The notes: generated by a model from the sequence alone, not told the origin. Shown: positions 1 through 12,532, numbered from the stretch's first letter. The stretch: 64,000 nt of DNA from Anticarsia gemmatalis (GCF_050436995.1 NC_134749.1:10620001-10684000), one strand, 5' to 3'. Made by a program: numbers and translations.

Positions 1-410
1 ATAGCAACATTCGTTACTATACAAGAACAACGTTGTTTTAGTACATTTCCCCTACATTCGTCCTCGTAAATTCCATTTATGTTACTTATGAAGCTTGTAA
101 TCATATTTTATCATACATTTCACGTTATTTGGGCGCAGTCTTTCTGTTTTTTTCTTTGAAATATGAATATTAGGTTTTATTAAGCGTATTAGCTTAATTT
201 GTGAATATGTTTAGGTTTTTTTCGGAAGTAAATAGCTAGAAATGTTTCAGCCGTGTGTCGCATGTTAGGAGAAAATTAAGCTGACATTAAAAGCAGGGTT
301 GTTATAACCAATACTATATTGTAGTCCGATTAATTATACCTACATAAGAGTAATATGTTATGATCGTAAGACTTAAATATTTCTAATGTATTTACATTTT
401 TATTTTTCTT

Positions 411-470
411 CACCTCTCCCTCGTTCGGGAGGAAAACCTTGCCTAACAGCGGGACAGTAACGGGTTAAAA
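411..470 (+). repeat. RTE-like LINE 3' tail fragment
   Basis: CACCTCTCCCTCGTTCGGGA, GGAAAACCTTGCCTAACAGC and GGGACAGTAACGGGTT form the common lepidopteran LINE 3' end as I know it. Related pieces are at 57355 and 62405. Confidence 0.65.
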
Positions 471-892
471 AAATATTTTTTGTCATAATGCGGAAAAATA
501 AAATACAAGCAACCCTTACTTCTAAAACTGTATTCAATTTCCTAAGGTTGTTATTAATGAAAACGTAAATTGTCGTTTTGATCATATTACTTGATGGTGA
601 ATCAACAATTTTCGTCCGAACTCAACATTTTTTGTTCATAATCGTTCATGTTTTTACCAAGTTGCCTTGACGGCTAGTTAGATTCATATCGTAAACATGA
701 CGCGTAGAAAAATTGTTGGTTGACCGAAAATCGGTGCTATTTTTGGGAACATTGATAATTTTAGGCGTGTTTATGTGAAACTACTGAATGGGTTTGGATG
801 AACTTTGACATTAAGTATTTTATTTCTGAACACATTTTTAATTTGATCGATTTTGATAATTGAATGTATTGAACTAAGTTTAGTGAAGTGTG

Positions 893-1010
893 TAAGTTTG
901 TTCATCAGTTGTATGGTTACCATAGTACAGGCTCTGCTTTGTTTGAATTCAGATAATCGTATGAAAGATGTCCATAATATTTAGTAGATATTATTATTTA
1001 TTTATACGTC
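893..1010 (+). repeat. LINE/SINE 3' tail fragment
   Basis: TTACCATAGTACAGGCTCTG, a GAATTCAGATAATCG variant, and AGATGTCCATAATATTTAG match the tail of the SINE at 39868. No head is present. Confidence 0.65.
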
Positions 1011-1012
1011 CG

Positions 1013-1065
1013 GGACTCTGTAGTTCCGAAATACACAAAAAACGTATCTCGGAACTGCAGAGTCC
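1013..1065. other. Short hairpin, 22-bp arms
   Basis: Arms at 1013-1034 (GGACTCTGTAGTTCCGAAAT...) and 1044-1065 pair with two mismatches across a 9-base loop. Flanked on both sides by TTATTTATTTA-like sequence. Could be a miRNA-like hairpin or the remains of a small inverted element. Confidence 0.6.
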
Positions 1066-2640
1066 TTATTTATTTATTATTGTTGAGTCTAAATATTAAT
1101 ATACGTATAGTATAGCAAGGCAAGTTCGTAAACGTCTATTTACAAAACCTAATTTCGAAGAACGAAAAGGCTTGATTAAGTTAACAAAGATCACATTCAG
1201 CAAACAAATCTAATAGAGGAAATAACGAAATGAATAAAACCTTATAACCTCGGAGAAATCTATTGAAAATATTGACAAAGAACGAGGAACAATCTCATTC
1301 GTATGATTAGATTTGTCTCTGTGTTTATTTAGGGGCAGTGTCTGCCCGTCTTTACTTGCTATGAACTGCGTTTGTGTGGCCAACGCTGATGTGTACGTGG
1401 GTTTTGTTTCTACTTTTTTAAAAATGTTGTAAATTTTGAGCATTTTAGTATTTTTTTTAATTTAACCAGTGTACTATGATTAAGATCGCAATGATTTAAA
1501 AAAATCATCTAATTGTTCTGGTCAAATTCCAGACCTAATTAGATTTTTTTTATCAAGTTGCCTCCTAATACGGTACGCTAGTCTCCTTAGCATAGTGGCA
1601 AACTAAAAAAAGCAGCTTTTTTAGTATTTTTTATCAGCCCATATTGTTCTCTGTCTAAAGCTATTTGATGTCAGTGTTTAGTGTAGTCCAAAGCAGCCTT
1701 TACCCAAGTTAAAATGAAAATAGGGAAGTACTTTAGATAATCCTAAAATATAGATTCGTTGTTTTACCTACAGTTCAGGGGATTTGATTCGAAATTTGTA
1801 TTCCATTATACATCCGTGCGATGTATGTTTGTTCCGCAAGGGAAACTCAGTGGGTCTTGGGTGTTTGTCATTGTGTAAAGTTTCGCCGGGAATGTAATGT
1901 CATCATGCTCGTATATCCCTTAAGGGCCGGGACGTGTAACACACGTGTTTCGCTAGTTATGTTGTACTTTGTACGGAGTGAGATACTACCTCATGGTAAA
2001 GGGCGTAGTCATTTACACACGTTTTGAGAAAGAGTGTGTTTTGTTTTAGTGTAATTGAAGATCAATTTTGCAACTGTAACCTATGGATATTTTTGTTGGA
2101 GCAACAAATATTTATAAAAATTTGTTGCGGTTTAATATGACAATACTAGTAATCTTGTAAACCCTTTAACTAAACTTGAACGTTCATTGCAAAAGTTTTG
2201 AGATTAAAATCTACGACGACGTGCCGATCGAAAGTGTGATAAGTTAGTATTATGAAGCGATAGTATTTAAAGTATAATAGAATACGGGAAAAAACACGCA
2301 TTTTAGATTTCTGAACACTATCGACAACTGAGGAAGCAATCAAGGAATTTTGTGTGTAAAATTGTCAGCCAACTTAAACAGCACAAACTATTTTTTCAAG
2401 TTACTTAAATGCTCAAATCGAAATCGCGCTACAGAATTCAGTTGGTTCTATATTAATTTAAATGCAGATATAAAGTGATTAGTAAGATTGATCCATCTTA
2501 CTTACCCAGCACCGTCTGAGTCAGATCTAACTCAGCTAAATGAACTATTACGTTCAAGTATTCAAATCAAGATTCACGATAAAGCACTTCGTAAACTTCA
2601 ATTCTACCGCTTCAGTCTTAGCTTATTCTATTCATAAAGT
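1066..2640. other. No recognisable feature
   Basis: AT-rich, no coding frame above chance. A small palindromic patch, GACGTGTAACACACGTGTTTC, lies at about 1930-1950. Confidence 0.5.
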
Positions 2641-2650
2641 TCCGTAGCAT

Positions 2651-2745
2651 TCATACTAATATTATAAATACGAAAGTCTGTCTGTCTTCGGAGCATTTTC
2701 ATGGCTAAACAGCTGACGATAACGATAAACGATATCTTTTTAACT
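2651..2745 (+). mobile_element. 5' fragment of a Helitron-like element
   Basis: Contains TCATACTAATATTATAAAT followed by CGAAAGTCTGTCTGTCTT, the head of the subfamily seen at 7168. The body is then lost. The 3' border is approximate. Confidence 0.55.
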
Positions 2746-3764
2746 TGCATGTTTATTTACTAGTATTATACGGAAATTAACTAAATTGTGAACTTGCATT
2801 TCTTCCTGAGACGTGTGAAGTTTCAGTGCAAGTTACAAAATCAAAATCAAATAATTTATCAATTTAGGTCAAATGTTGACACTTATGATAGTCGTTATAA
2901 TAACTGAATCTACCACTAGTTCGGAAAGGGGGTTGAGACTTATGAGAAGAGCTAGCAAGAAACTCACGGCCACTCTTCACTACACTGGCCGTGGGTGCAT
3001 ATCGTCTATGGAATGATACAAAAAGATACTTGACGATTCGGTATCTAATATGCTACGTATATTTACAAAAATCAGACCTATAAAGCGTTGAACTAGGCAA
3101 GCAAGTGGCGCCGTTCGGGTTAGCTAGTTGGAAATATTTCGCTTTGTGTAAAACTGATGAATTTTATATAAGGTTTGGGGTTAACCCGTTGGATGCCGAG
3201 TCTGAAGGCCTGTTGGTAACAAGTTGTGGACTCAACCCTGTTAACCTAATTAGAGAGGCCTTAAGTATGCTGTACCGAGGAATTTAGTGATTGTTTCGTG
3301 AAAGAGTAAAAACTTGCGCCCGGATTTTGAAGGCAAAGTGGGAATAGCTTGACTCATATTTTCTACATGTTAAAGTTTTTCTTCTAATGGTAGGTTAAAT
3401 GAAGTGTAGGTAACTAATGAATGATTGATAGGTAGGTATATGTTATTGTAATTAAAATTGATTGAACGTTGCACGATTTTATTGCTACATAGATTATATA
3501 TAGCTTGAGTCAGAATCTTTGACATGCCAAAAATAGTTCCTTAAAAATACGCTAGAAGTCGCTGATCAATTTTCTTAATAAACTTTCTAGATAGTAGTAA
3601 AAAGGTTTTCAGAACCAGAAGTAGTTGGTCATACAAATAATTTAAGCATTATCATTTCTCTATCCGTTCAAACAATGACATAGATGCTCATAAATTAATT
3701 ATATTTGCTATAAACAGTGCCCAAAACTCCGGAAAAGCTAACGCACATAACAATAGTATTAGCC

Positions 3765-3778
3765 GTTGCCATGGCAAC
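3765..3778. promoter_or_regulatory. Perfect RFX X-box palindrome
   Basis: GTTGCCATGGCAAC is the ideal symmetrical binding site for RFX transcription factors, which control ciliary genes in animals. It is embedded in a 16-bp palindrome (3764-3779). No promoter or gene is recognised next to it, so function is only possible. Confidence 0.5.
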
Positions 3779-3977
3779 GTATTACATTAGAACGCTCACG
3801 TTAAGTCGATCTTAATACCCGACTTGACATGCGATGCTGAGATTAAATCCTGATGCGAGTATAATATTAAACATATAAACCTTCAAACGTGTAATGGAAT
3901 GCTGAACATTTTCGCTCAATTTCGAAATATGAAGGCATTATCTTCTTAGGTTTCCATACGCAAAAGTTAAAAACGGG

Positions 3978-4170
3978 GCCCTATATCTGAGATTTCGTTC
4001 TTTCGTCTGTCGGCCTGTCTGTTAGTCTGTCACCAGGCTGTACCTTATGCCCCGTGATAGTTAGTCAGTTCTTATTTTCAGAGACGATGTATTTCTGTTG
4101 CAACTGCAATAACAATAAAATAAATATTTAAAGGGGCTCCCATATAATAAAAGGGATTTTGGCGACATTT
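3978..4170 (+). repeat. Interspersed repeat with CTGTCACCAGGCTGTACC block
   Basis: GTCTGTCGGCCTGTCTGTTA, CTGTCACCAGGCTGTACCTT, GTGATAGTTAGTCAGTT and ACGATGTATTTCTGTTGC in order match a widespread lepidopteran repeat as I recall it. Degraded, noncoding. Confidence 0.6.
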
Positions 4171-4467
4171 TTATGAATAATGTTCGCAGTTGGCTAGTTT
4201 TTTTTTAATTCTAATTAACTCCCGCACTGTGTAGTAATTTTTAGCAAATCTTCTGACAAAATCTAATTCTCAGAGATTACGTGCAGTTAGGAAGCTAAGG
4301 TTGAAGATCGCCTTGCCTCGAAGAGTACGTCAAGCTATGAGACGGTGCGCCTAATCTCTCATTGGTCGTGTGGGTCTATGCGCATAATGGAACAGAGCCA
4401 ATTCCTAAATTCTGTGCATAAACTTAGATACTATAAAAAACTCCTGCAAAACTAGCTGGTTCAAATG

Positions 4468-4503
4468 GCATTGGCCGTTGTAATCCCTTACAGCGGCCAA
4501 TGC
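4468..4503. other. Short hairpin, 16-bp arms
   Basis: GCATTGGCCGTTGTAA and TTACAGCGGCCAATGC pair with one G-U position across the loop TCCC. Confidence 0.65.
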
Positions 4504-5719
4504 ATATTTCTAATAAATAATAAAATTAATTAAAGGCATTCCTTTTTATTTGATAGCTTTGAATACCTTAGTAATCCTTAGGTTCTTCTCCCTATCTCAA
4601 TAATTCATAATTATGCGAATAATAAAGTAACAAATAATCGTAAAAGAGGACTTTCGACATCGAACAATGGCTATCATAGATATTCGTCCTATTGTTCGAC
4701 ACGACAATGGCGTATGTCCGCTAATGAAAACGAATCTCGTAATTTTCCTTACTACGTAATAATAATATAATCTTTTTTAGTTTTATTATGACAAGATATT
4801 TCATCACATTTAAGCATATTCATTATTACATACAGTTTCAGTTTATTCGTCTTTTAATGGTTATTTTAATGTTCTTATTTATATCGGTGTTTTAGTTCTA
4901 AACACATGAAAACGTTTACAAATTTTTGTTCTTAATCTTAAATTTATATAATCTAACTAACATGGAAGAACTATAAACTACATTTTTACTACAAGTATAC
5001 GTTTCTCGTCGCTTTTGAGTTACTTATTTAAAAATAAGCCAAAACTATTTGGTCTAATAAACAATTATATTTTCTTTTAACTCTTTTCTACGATAATTCT
5101 GACCATCGTTCCGTAAACTCATATTAGCAGACGTGGCGATCCACGCACAATTCCTAAAATCCCATGTTTTCACAGCAGCATCCTTACTTATTTGTATTTT
5201 ATAAAATACCCTTCTTCATTATGATAATTACGACAAGCTACGGAAGTTATAAAATGAATTACTTCCATTATTATAACAGATTTACTTTTGCTGTTGACAT
5301 TTGTCTTGCCTCGTGTTTTTGAGGATAATTTCGCAATTATTTTTGACTTAGAAGTGGTATACAAAGTCATTACATTTAATTATAATATGAAATTGTGTTA
5401 AGGAAAAGAGCTTTGAGAAAGATGAAAATTTACGTTCAAAGAACATATGTTTTTTTGTTTTGGATGATGGAACTAATATAGCTTTTTGGTGGAAGTATTA
5501 AAACCATTAATAAAGTTATAATATAGTTAACTTGATCTTAAATGATTGAACCAAGTTAGGGATCGTAGCAAGTAGCGTTCTTTGATCTCTGCTTAACTTT
5601 CGGAAGAAATGCGGGATTTTATATGTAAGTATGTGTGTAAACCATTCACCAGTTCAACCATTAAATACGAACAAAACTGTTGGTTTAAAGACTTAAATAA
5701 AATCACATATCTATACTAA

Positions 5720-5966
5720 TCTATACTAATATTATAAAGCTGAAGAGTTTGTTTGTTTGTTTGTTTGAACGCGCTAATCTCAGGAACAACGGGTCCGATT
5801 TAAAAAATCTTTCAGTGTTAGATAGTCCATTTATCGAGGAAGGCTATAGACTATATATCATCACGCTACGACCAAAAGGAGCAGAGTAGCAATAAAAAAT
5901 GTTACAAAAACAGGGAATATTTTGACCCATTCTATCTTATGTGACGCAAGCGACGTTGACAGCTAG
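5720..5966 (+). mobile_element. Helitron-like element, (GTTT)n family
   Basis: Starts TCTATACTAATATTATAAAG after an A and ends CAGCTAG before a T, the A|TC...CTAG|T rule of Helitrons. A (GTTT)n tract follows the head. A short inverted repeat lies just before the 3' end (GCAAGCGA...). The first 10 bases are tandemly doubled (from 5710). Noncoding, so non-autonomous. Related copies occur at 7431, 34629, 37829 and 58674. It resembles the lepidopteran Lep1 group as I recall it. Confidence 0.85.
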
Positions 5967-6895
5967 TCTGTAAATAAAATCAAAGCACGTAACATTATTT
6001 TACATTCTTATCATAACTTAGAATATTTTATGGCATTCACAATGGCATAATATAGTGAAAATACAATACCCTTGCAGTGATACCCCATAGATTATGATCA
6101 AACCCTCATGATTTAACGGTATACCCATGGCGATATTGACGTCATATATCAAATGATATTCGAAGCCTTTTTGCGAAGCTTTATTATGTAACGTTCGCGT
6201 ATTAGTAACTTTATACTTTATGTTATTGTAGAAATATAATATTGTTTAGTAGGTAGGTACTTATTTAAACTAATGGGAAGGCTAGCTTTTCTTCGACGGT
6301 TTGTAACTATTTTTTCTTACTGTCTTTATCATGGAGTACACAGGACTCGTTTCTATGTGAGGGTACATGACCAAAACACGTTTTCTTCACACAATGAGTC
6401 AATGAGTGAGTTAAGACCACAGCCTGTGTAAAATATTTACGGCCGAATGCAAATCTTTCCTAAATTTTGAGCAACTTTGAAGTATACAACATACAGTCTT
6501 TGTCACTATGGTGAGTATTATAGCAACAGAAATACTTTTGAGCATCACATAAAATTAAGTGGTGTTTCTACTTTTCTGTTCTGTCTAATATCTGATAATA
6601 TAATTATTTCTATGAGTTGCATTATTAAATTTAGTCATACAAAACGCAGTACTACGAATTAACATATATCACTCAGCTGCAATATTGTCTGTTTATAAAT
6701 ATAAAGAGAATTAGTGCCAAATCTTTAATCATCGCCACGTGTGTCTGTTTTATTGTTGCTTTTACATTCTGTGTGTCTCATTCATCCTTGTCTATATTTA
6801 TATCTTATTTTGATTCACAACTTTGTTAACGCTGAAATTATATTCATCGTTTCACCATGAATACAAGATCAGACCTTTATTTATTTCCTCTTCTT

Positions 6896-7085
6896 TATCG
6901 TATAGTTAGTGGTCAACCTAGTGTCAAAGTTGTTTAAGCCGCCCGAGCTTTTGGCGTGGCTTAACGACTGTTATCATAACAACAGGGACCGACATCAAAT
7001 ACTACTATGCGGTCACCCATCTACGGAATGACTGCGCCAAGATTTGCTTAACCCACAGATTGTTTACCGAACGGCGAGCTAAATT
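6896..7085 (+). repeat. Dispersed repeat family A, copy 1
   Basis: Runs from ATCGTATAGTTAGTGGTCAA through ACTATGCGGTCACCCATCTA to the TTTACCG...GAGC block. The same ordered blocks occur at 13192, 15663, 18115 (partial), 21585 (minus) and 23201 (head only). No tRNA-like promoter boxes, terminal repeats or lasting open frame are obvious, so its class is unknown. This copy lacks the CTCCGAAGCACGGAGACG block found in others. Confidence 0.7.
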
Positions 7086-7167
7086 ATTACGGACTTAATG
7101 ACTGTGGTGTTTAATACTAGAGTCCAGAGCTCAGTCAAGTAAAGCCCACAATCCATACTTCTCTCAC

Positions 7168-7370
7168 TCCATACTAATATTATAAATGCGAAAGTAACTC
7201 TGTCTGTCTGTTACTCAATCACGCCTAAACTACTGAACCAATTTCCATGAAATTTGGTATAGAAATATTTTGATACCCGAGAAAGGACATAGGCTACTTT
7301 TTACCCCGGGAAAAATGACGCATTCCCATGGGAAAATTCAGGTGGCGGACGAAGACGCGGGTAAAGCTAG
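7168..7370 (+). mobile_element. Helitron-like element, second lepidopteran subfamily
   Basis: Begins TCCATACTAATATTATAAAT and ends GACGCGGGTAAAGCTAG|T. The head is shared with the (GTTT)n family but the body differs (CTGTCTGTCTG after the head; TTTACCCCGGG near the middle). Noncoding. It sits 60 bp before the (GTTT)n copy at 7431. Confidence 0.78.
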
Positions 7371-7430
7371 TAATACATAATTTAAGGATATATTGTATGT
7401 TGATCTATTATCACTCTGAAGGCCGAGATA

Positions 7431-7689
7431 TCTATACTAATATTATAAAGCTGAAGAGTTTGTTTGTTTGATTGTTTGATTGTTTGTTTGTTTGTTTGTT
7501 TGTTTGTTTGAACGCGCTAATCTCAGGAACTACTGGCCCGATTTGAAAAATTCTTTCAGTGTTAGATAGCCCATTTATCGAGGAAGGCTATAGGCTATAT
7601 ATCATCACGCTACAACCAATAGGAGCAGAGTAGCAATAAAAAATGTTACTATCTTATGTGACGCAAGCGAAGTTGCGCGGGTCAGCTAG
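7431..7689 (+). mobile_element. Helitron-like element, (GTTT)n family, expanded tract
   Basis: Same family as 5720-5966, with a long interrupted (GTTT/GATT)n tract at about 7457-7510 and a good 3' end GCGCGGGTCAGCTAG|T. It lacks about 30 bases present near the 3' end of its relatives. Noncoding. Confidence 0.85.
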
Positions 7690-9344
7690 TTATAATATAT
7701 AGTTATTACAAAATGATGTTGCACATTAATGTCTCATAGGTATTCGTGACCGGATGCCTATAACTGCCAGTGCAGAGAAAGATTTGAACCGTGAAGATCC
7801 AAGGCTTGGTAATTTGTAGTTTACTGTATTTAGGTTGAGCCTGGATCTAATGATTGCTCTACATTGAGGTCAATGAATTTTGTTCATGATATTGGAAAAA
7901 TACTTCTGTTTCTGTGTGTACTTTACTGCTCTGAAGATTGCTTCAGGCAATTCGAAGTTATGTTATAGAAAAGTTTAATTATCGACATTAAAATATAATG
8001 AATGTAAATTCTGTTGCTTCTTGAGTCTGTTTTGATTTCATTGGACCGGTTTAATTTTAATAATACCCATAGCAAAACTAGCTTTTTTTAAAAATATTTT
8101 TTCATATTAACTAAATTACACATAAGCAGAACTGACCTTGTCAGCTAGTTATAAGCAAAATTAACATTGCATGGGACAGCTATACAGTATAACAATAAAT
8201 AGCCAGAGTGAAAAGTGTTCTTAAAAATTAGAGGATGCCAAAATAGTAATGCTGCTACGATTGTTACTTAACATTGACAGGAGGTAATCAAAGTATGGCA
8301 ACATTTGCTAAAGTCAGTGACCGCTTGCTAATATCTAACCTAGCTTTAAACTTCAGCTTCAGTCATTAGGATAGAAATCGTTAACCTGAGCCGTAGACGC
8401 TTGGCAGAGGACCAAGTTTTCTTCGCCCCAGTGCAAGTTGCCCTCAACTTGGTACGACGGCTGCCGTGACAATTTTCAGGACTGCCTTTATTACATGTCA
8501 ACGGCTAAAGTTCAGCTGTAACCAATATCTATGCTAATATTTTAAAGAATTCTTGTTGAAGTAGGGGTAATCTGTAGAAGTAGGGTGGGATTTATTCGTT
8601 AGAATGCCTATTCGTTTGGAAAATGTTTTATAATATCAAAGATTTTATAGTACGTCGTGTCTGGTATACACAATGTTGTAGACAATGGTGTATTAAATGT
8701 AGCATCGTTTTTAGTATCGCGTGTCCAGGCACTTTATTATTGTTTAGGTTGCTATTCAGAAACATTATTCAGAAATTGGAAAAGTCTTGCCTCCGAGCCT
8801 GAGACTGCACCTTTGGTAGACTCATGCATACTTTTGTTCTGACCACAGACGTTGTCAAACATTTTCATTTATTTTCTTCAACAAACTATACACCTTTTAT
8901 TTCAGCCTTTAACTAGAAACCAGTCAAGGTCGTCTCTAGGAAACAATAATATATTATGAACATAAACTACATTGTACTCTTAATGCTAACTCAATTGTCC
9001 TCCACATTATTTACTTTAGTTTTCTTCACGTTGGCTTTTCTTATTGAAAACTTAGCTGGAAATAGCCAGTATTTCTATACTTATTCTTGTTGATACGAAC
9101 TTTGCAAATACAAAGGATTTTCTTATTATGTATTGCTTACTAAGTTACGAGTTTTCAAGAGTTGAATAGATATTCAGAATAGGGTTGGGATACATGCGGA
9201 TACGGATGCGGGCGCGGATGCAGATCCGGTATTTGTTACATAGAGACCGTGTGCTTGGGCTTTGTACATATTCATTGCCTTAGATTTGAGACGACGTGGT
9301 TTAAACAAAAATGGCAGATGTGGAATCGTAACCGGCTGCCTTAT

Positions 9345-9527
9345 CACTACATAGTATAAAACAAAATCGCTTTCCGCTGTCGGTCATGGTATGCTTATAT
9401 GTTTATAACTACTTAACGGATTTTGATACGGTTTTTAATAGATATAGTAATGGTTTATGTGAATTTTAGAAATTGAATTTTTTTTTTATAAAATAATAAT
9501 TTAAATTAGTCTAAGCCGGGGCCGCTA
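9345..9527 (+). mobile_element. Decayed Helitron-like element
   Basis: ACATAGTATAAAACAAAATCG at the head and AAGCCGGGGCCGCTAG|T at the tail, with ACTACTTAACGGATTTTGAT inside, fit a common lepidopteran element as I recall it. It is internally deleted and noncoding. Confidence 0.55.
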
Positions 9528-9572
9528 GTTTATGTATAAATTCACTCTATTCACAATACTGTATAATATACT

Positions 9573-9631
9573 GACAAAATGACTGCAATCGCCTTAACAT
9601 ATTATGTTAAGGCGATTGCAGTCATTTTGTC
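9573..9631. repeat. Perfect 28-bp inverted repeat with 3-base spacer
   Basis: 9573-9600 (GACAAAATGACTGCAATCGC...) is the exact reverse complement of 9604-9631, with ATT between. No target duplication or coding sequence is evident. Confidence 0.92.
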
Positions 9632-11259
9632 TATCTTAAAATAGTGCAGAAAGAAAAGATAATTACCTAGCCTACGGATTTTCAAAACTTGCGAATGCGG
9701 AGGCTGTGTTTTGGTACAGGTTATAACCCACTTTCGGAATTAGGCCGCGTCCCTTCTAGGCATATGTTTCTTGGTAAATTGTTGTTGAAACTAGAACGTT
9801 CTCAATGTGGTTTGTTTTCTTGGATTTTGAACTTATTTGCCTAGTGGGGTTATTAAACTTTCGCATGATTTTAGTTGGGGTCTAATTCGTAGAAATAATA
9901 ATAAGTATATTCTTTGAATTTTACTATATTGTTACAAACAAGCAAACAAAAACACGAAGTAAAACCATAGCAACCAATTATTTGGACCCGATATTATTTG
10001 TTTCTTTACGAAATCAAATCTATGACACCCGAGGCAGTAATAACATCGTGAAAACTATCATAACCGTTGGAAGAAAACACAGTCAATTTTATTCTCTAGT
10101 TTAATTAAGTAAATTATTATTTATCAAAGTGAAGCTAGCACGAACACGTTCTTATAAACTTAATTAAATATTGAAGTAAAAGGAGCTAAGCTCAGAATAA
10201 GCCACAAATAGTTGGCCTAGTTTCACCGAGATCGCGAGCGTATATGTTCATTATTGAAAAACTTTTCATGTTCCCGATAAGATTGTTCATGTAAGTTTAT
10301 AACAAAGTAGTTTATTAGTGCCAGACACTATTTATTTAGGTTATTGGAGCTCTTTCGCATGCCCCAGGGTTACAAAAAGTTTGTACAATCGGTATCAAAA
10401 GTGACTTAACACATTGTTATTTTCATATTCAATTTGTACTCATGATTTCTGCTTGTGTGGTATATTTATAAGCTCCTTAATATTTAAAATTCGATTCAAA
10501 ATCATTATTAATAATCAAAATTTTCCTTATAATCTAAAAAAGTGGTATGTCTAATGGCTAATTTACAGACAACTAGCTTGGGCTGTTAGCATAAGTTTCT
10601 TGAATCTTTTTTTAATGGCTTTTGTTGCTGTCTATACTTTTATACTAAAGTTGGTACAAAAACTTAGACTATGATTTTACTAGTAACTTTTAGCTTACCT
10701 AGGTTCGAGCCTGCTTTGCCTAGTTTTAGTTCAAACATGACTTGCTTACGTGAGCCTTAATGGAATCTTTTTGCATGTCATTATTCAGTTAAGGAGTTTA
10801 GTAGTTTCGACTTTATTCTTATTGGGAACATAGTTTCACGGCAGATATTTTTGGTAACTATACTTTATAGTAGAACTAAAATACAGTTAATTGCCTTAAA
10901 GTATCACTTCATTGTCTAGAGTTAATAATGGTGTAATTAATTAATCTGTACTTTCAAGCTAATAACACTAGACGTCAATCAATACACTTGACCAAATAAT
11001 GGCGAGATCCATCATGACGACCCCGTATTTTGTTTTAAATAGTTATTATTTCAAAATATTGGTTAAAATAAAAAAATATGCCTATTTTGCATACGAGTTA
11101 TACATAAATTATCTTCAGTATATTAGACACTATACTTAAGTTATCTCTATTTTTCCAACCTATAAAAACTCCCTAGTATTAGCATATGCAGTGTCCATAC
11201 TTTTATAAAGGCAGGTCACACGCAACGGTCAGTATTAGCATGTTGAAGACATTCAACCC
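9632..11259. other. No recognisable feature
   Basis: AT-rich unique-looking sequence; no repeats shared with the rest of the window and no plausible exon. Confidence 0.5.
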
Positions 11260-11599
11260 ATGGTATCGCTGATACTGCACAACTCTTATGTTTTAAAGGC
11301 TGGTAAAAAAATACTTCAGTTTTATGAGAGCTTGTATTTGAGAGTTTGTTTAGTCAAGCAACATTGGATTAACATTTTAGATAGCCCGTCCATAAATGTA
11401 GGTCTCTTTGGGCCTTTTTTCCTACCGCGTATCTTAGTTGACAACTTTAAAAGACACAACGCTATACATAATTTAATTCGTGTCGTATACGAATCTGCGA
11501 AACCCAACGCAATGATAAAGACATATCAATTTATTTAGCCACTGCGCCATCTGTTGCTACTCTAACAAATACAAACATGAATGGCGGTCACCCATTGTT

Positions 11600-11794
11600 T
11601 TGTTACGACACACCCGGAAAATGGCTGAACATAACGCAACGGGTCAAGGCGTTGAAACGTCGTGTCATCTTCAAACAAACAAACGTTTTAAAGCTATTCT
11701 CGAGTTATCTTTCAAGAGGTATTGTTTAGCGAAATTAGGAGGAGCTCGTGGCTTAGATAACAACAGCGTACGGCGGATCGATCTCTGGAGTTAA
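11600..11794 (+). other. Small open frame, doubtful exon
   Basis: 64 codons, with ATGGCTGAACAT in good context at 11621. Base use is a little more even than in surrounding DNA. No domain, no clear splice sites, no recognised homologue. Confidence 0.12.
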
Positions 11795-12437
11795 GCTTGC
11801 CGAGGTGGCTGTCATTTTCAAAGATCTTTGACAGTCGTTAACAGTAGTCAGAAGCTTAAAAGCCTGCCAACGAACTATCTAAATAATAATATGTGAAATT
11901 TTAAATAGGTATAATCGAAATAACATTGCAGACATCGTTCTGGTACTAGTTTTCAATATGCTACTCCCAATCTTTAAAAATCAATTTCTTTAAAATTTTC
12001 TTTGCAATCTGAAGTCTATTTGAAATGATTCAAATTCAAGATTTATGTAGAATATGAAAATTTTCTATTCAATGAATTTCTTCGATTGAGAGTGATAAAT
12101 TGTATCATCAAATAGAACGCTTTATGCTACTGCCAAAAAGCAGCATGTTCCGAAATTTTAGACCATTTCATTGCCTCTGTGGGTTTTAAAGCTGTATATT
12201 GTCAGTCAGGTTTCGAATAAAAAAAATAGTGAAAATGGGTTTCAAATTCTACAGAGCAGAATTTCGGTAGAGCAGTTTTGAAACTACTTTCGTCTGAAAC
12301 AAAGGACGTTTTCATCAACTGAAAGGGAAATACCCGTATTTGACCCCGCATACGTTCCTCTCACCTCTATTTAAAAGCAATTGAACACTTTATTTATCAG
12401 TATTTCCACATAAGAACAGGTAAACTAATCAGCCTGC

Positions 12438-12529
12438 GACCACAGCCTGTGCAACCTGCGCCGTAACGTTAGGCATTTTAAGGTAAAATACGTGTTTACG
12501 TTTATTCTCATATTCTATTATATAATAAT
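12438..12529. mobile_element. Half copy of the element at 39365
   Basis: ACCACAGCCTGTGCAACCTG, CGTAACGTTAGGCATTTTAA and GGTAAAATACGTGTT match the centre and right arm of 39365-39484. It abuts MITE B copy 1. Confidence 0.55.
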
Positions 12530-12532
12530 CTA

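Noticed and set aside
7457..7510. (GTTT)n as a CRISPR-like or independent satellite array
   Set aside because: It is a microsatellite inside a Helitron-like element; there are no spaced repeats or spacers.
11260..11538. 92-codon frame
   Set aside because: Longest unexplained frame, but no domain, poor codon pattern and an overlapping frame on the other strand; treated as chance.
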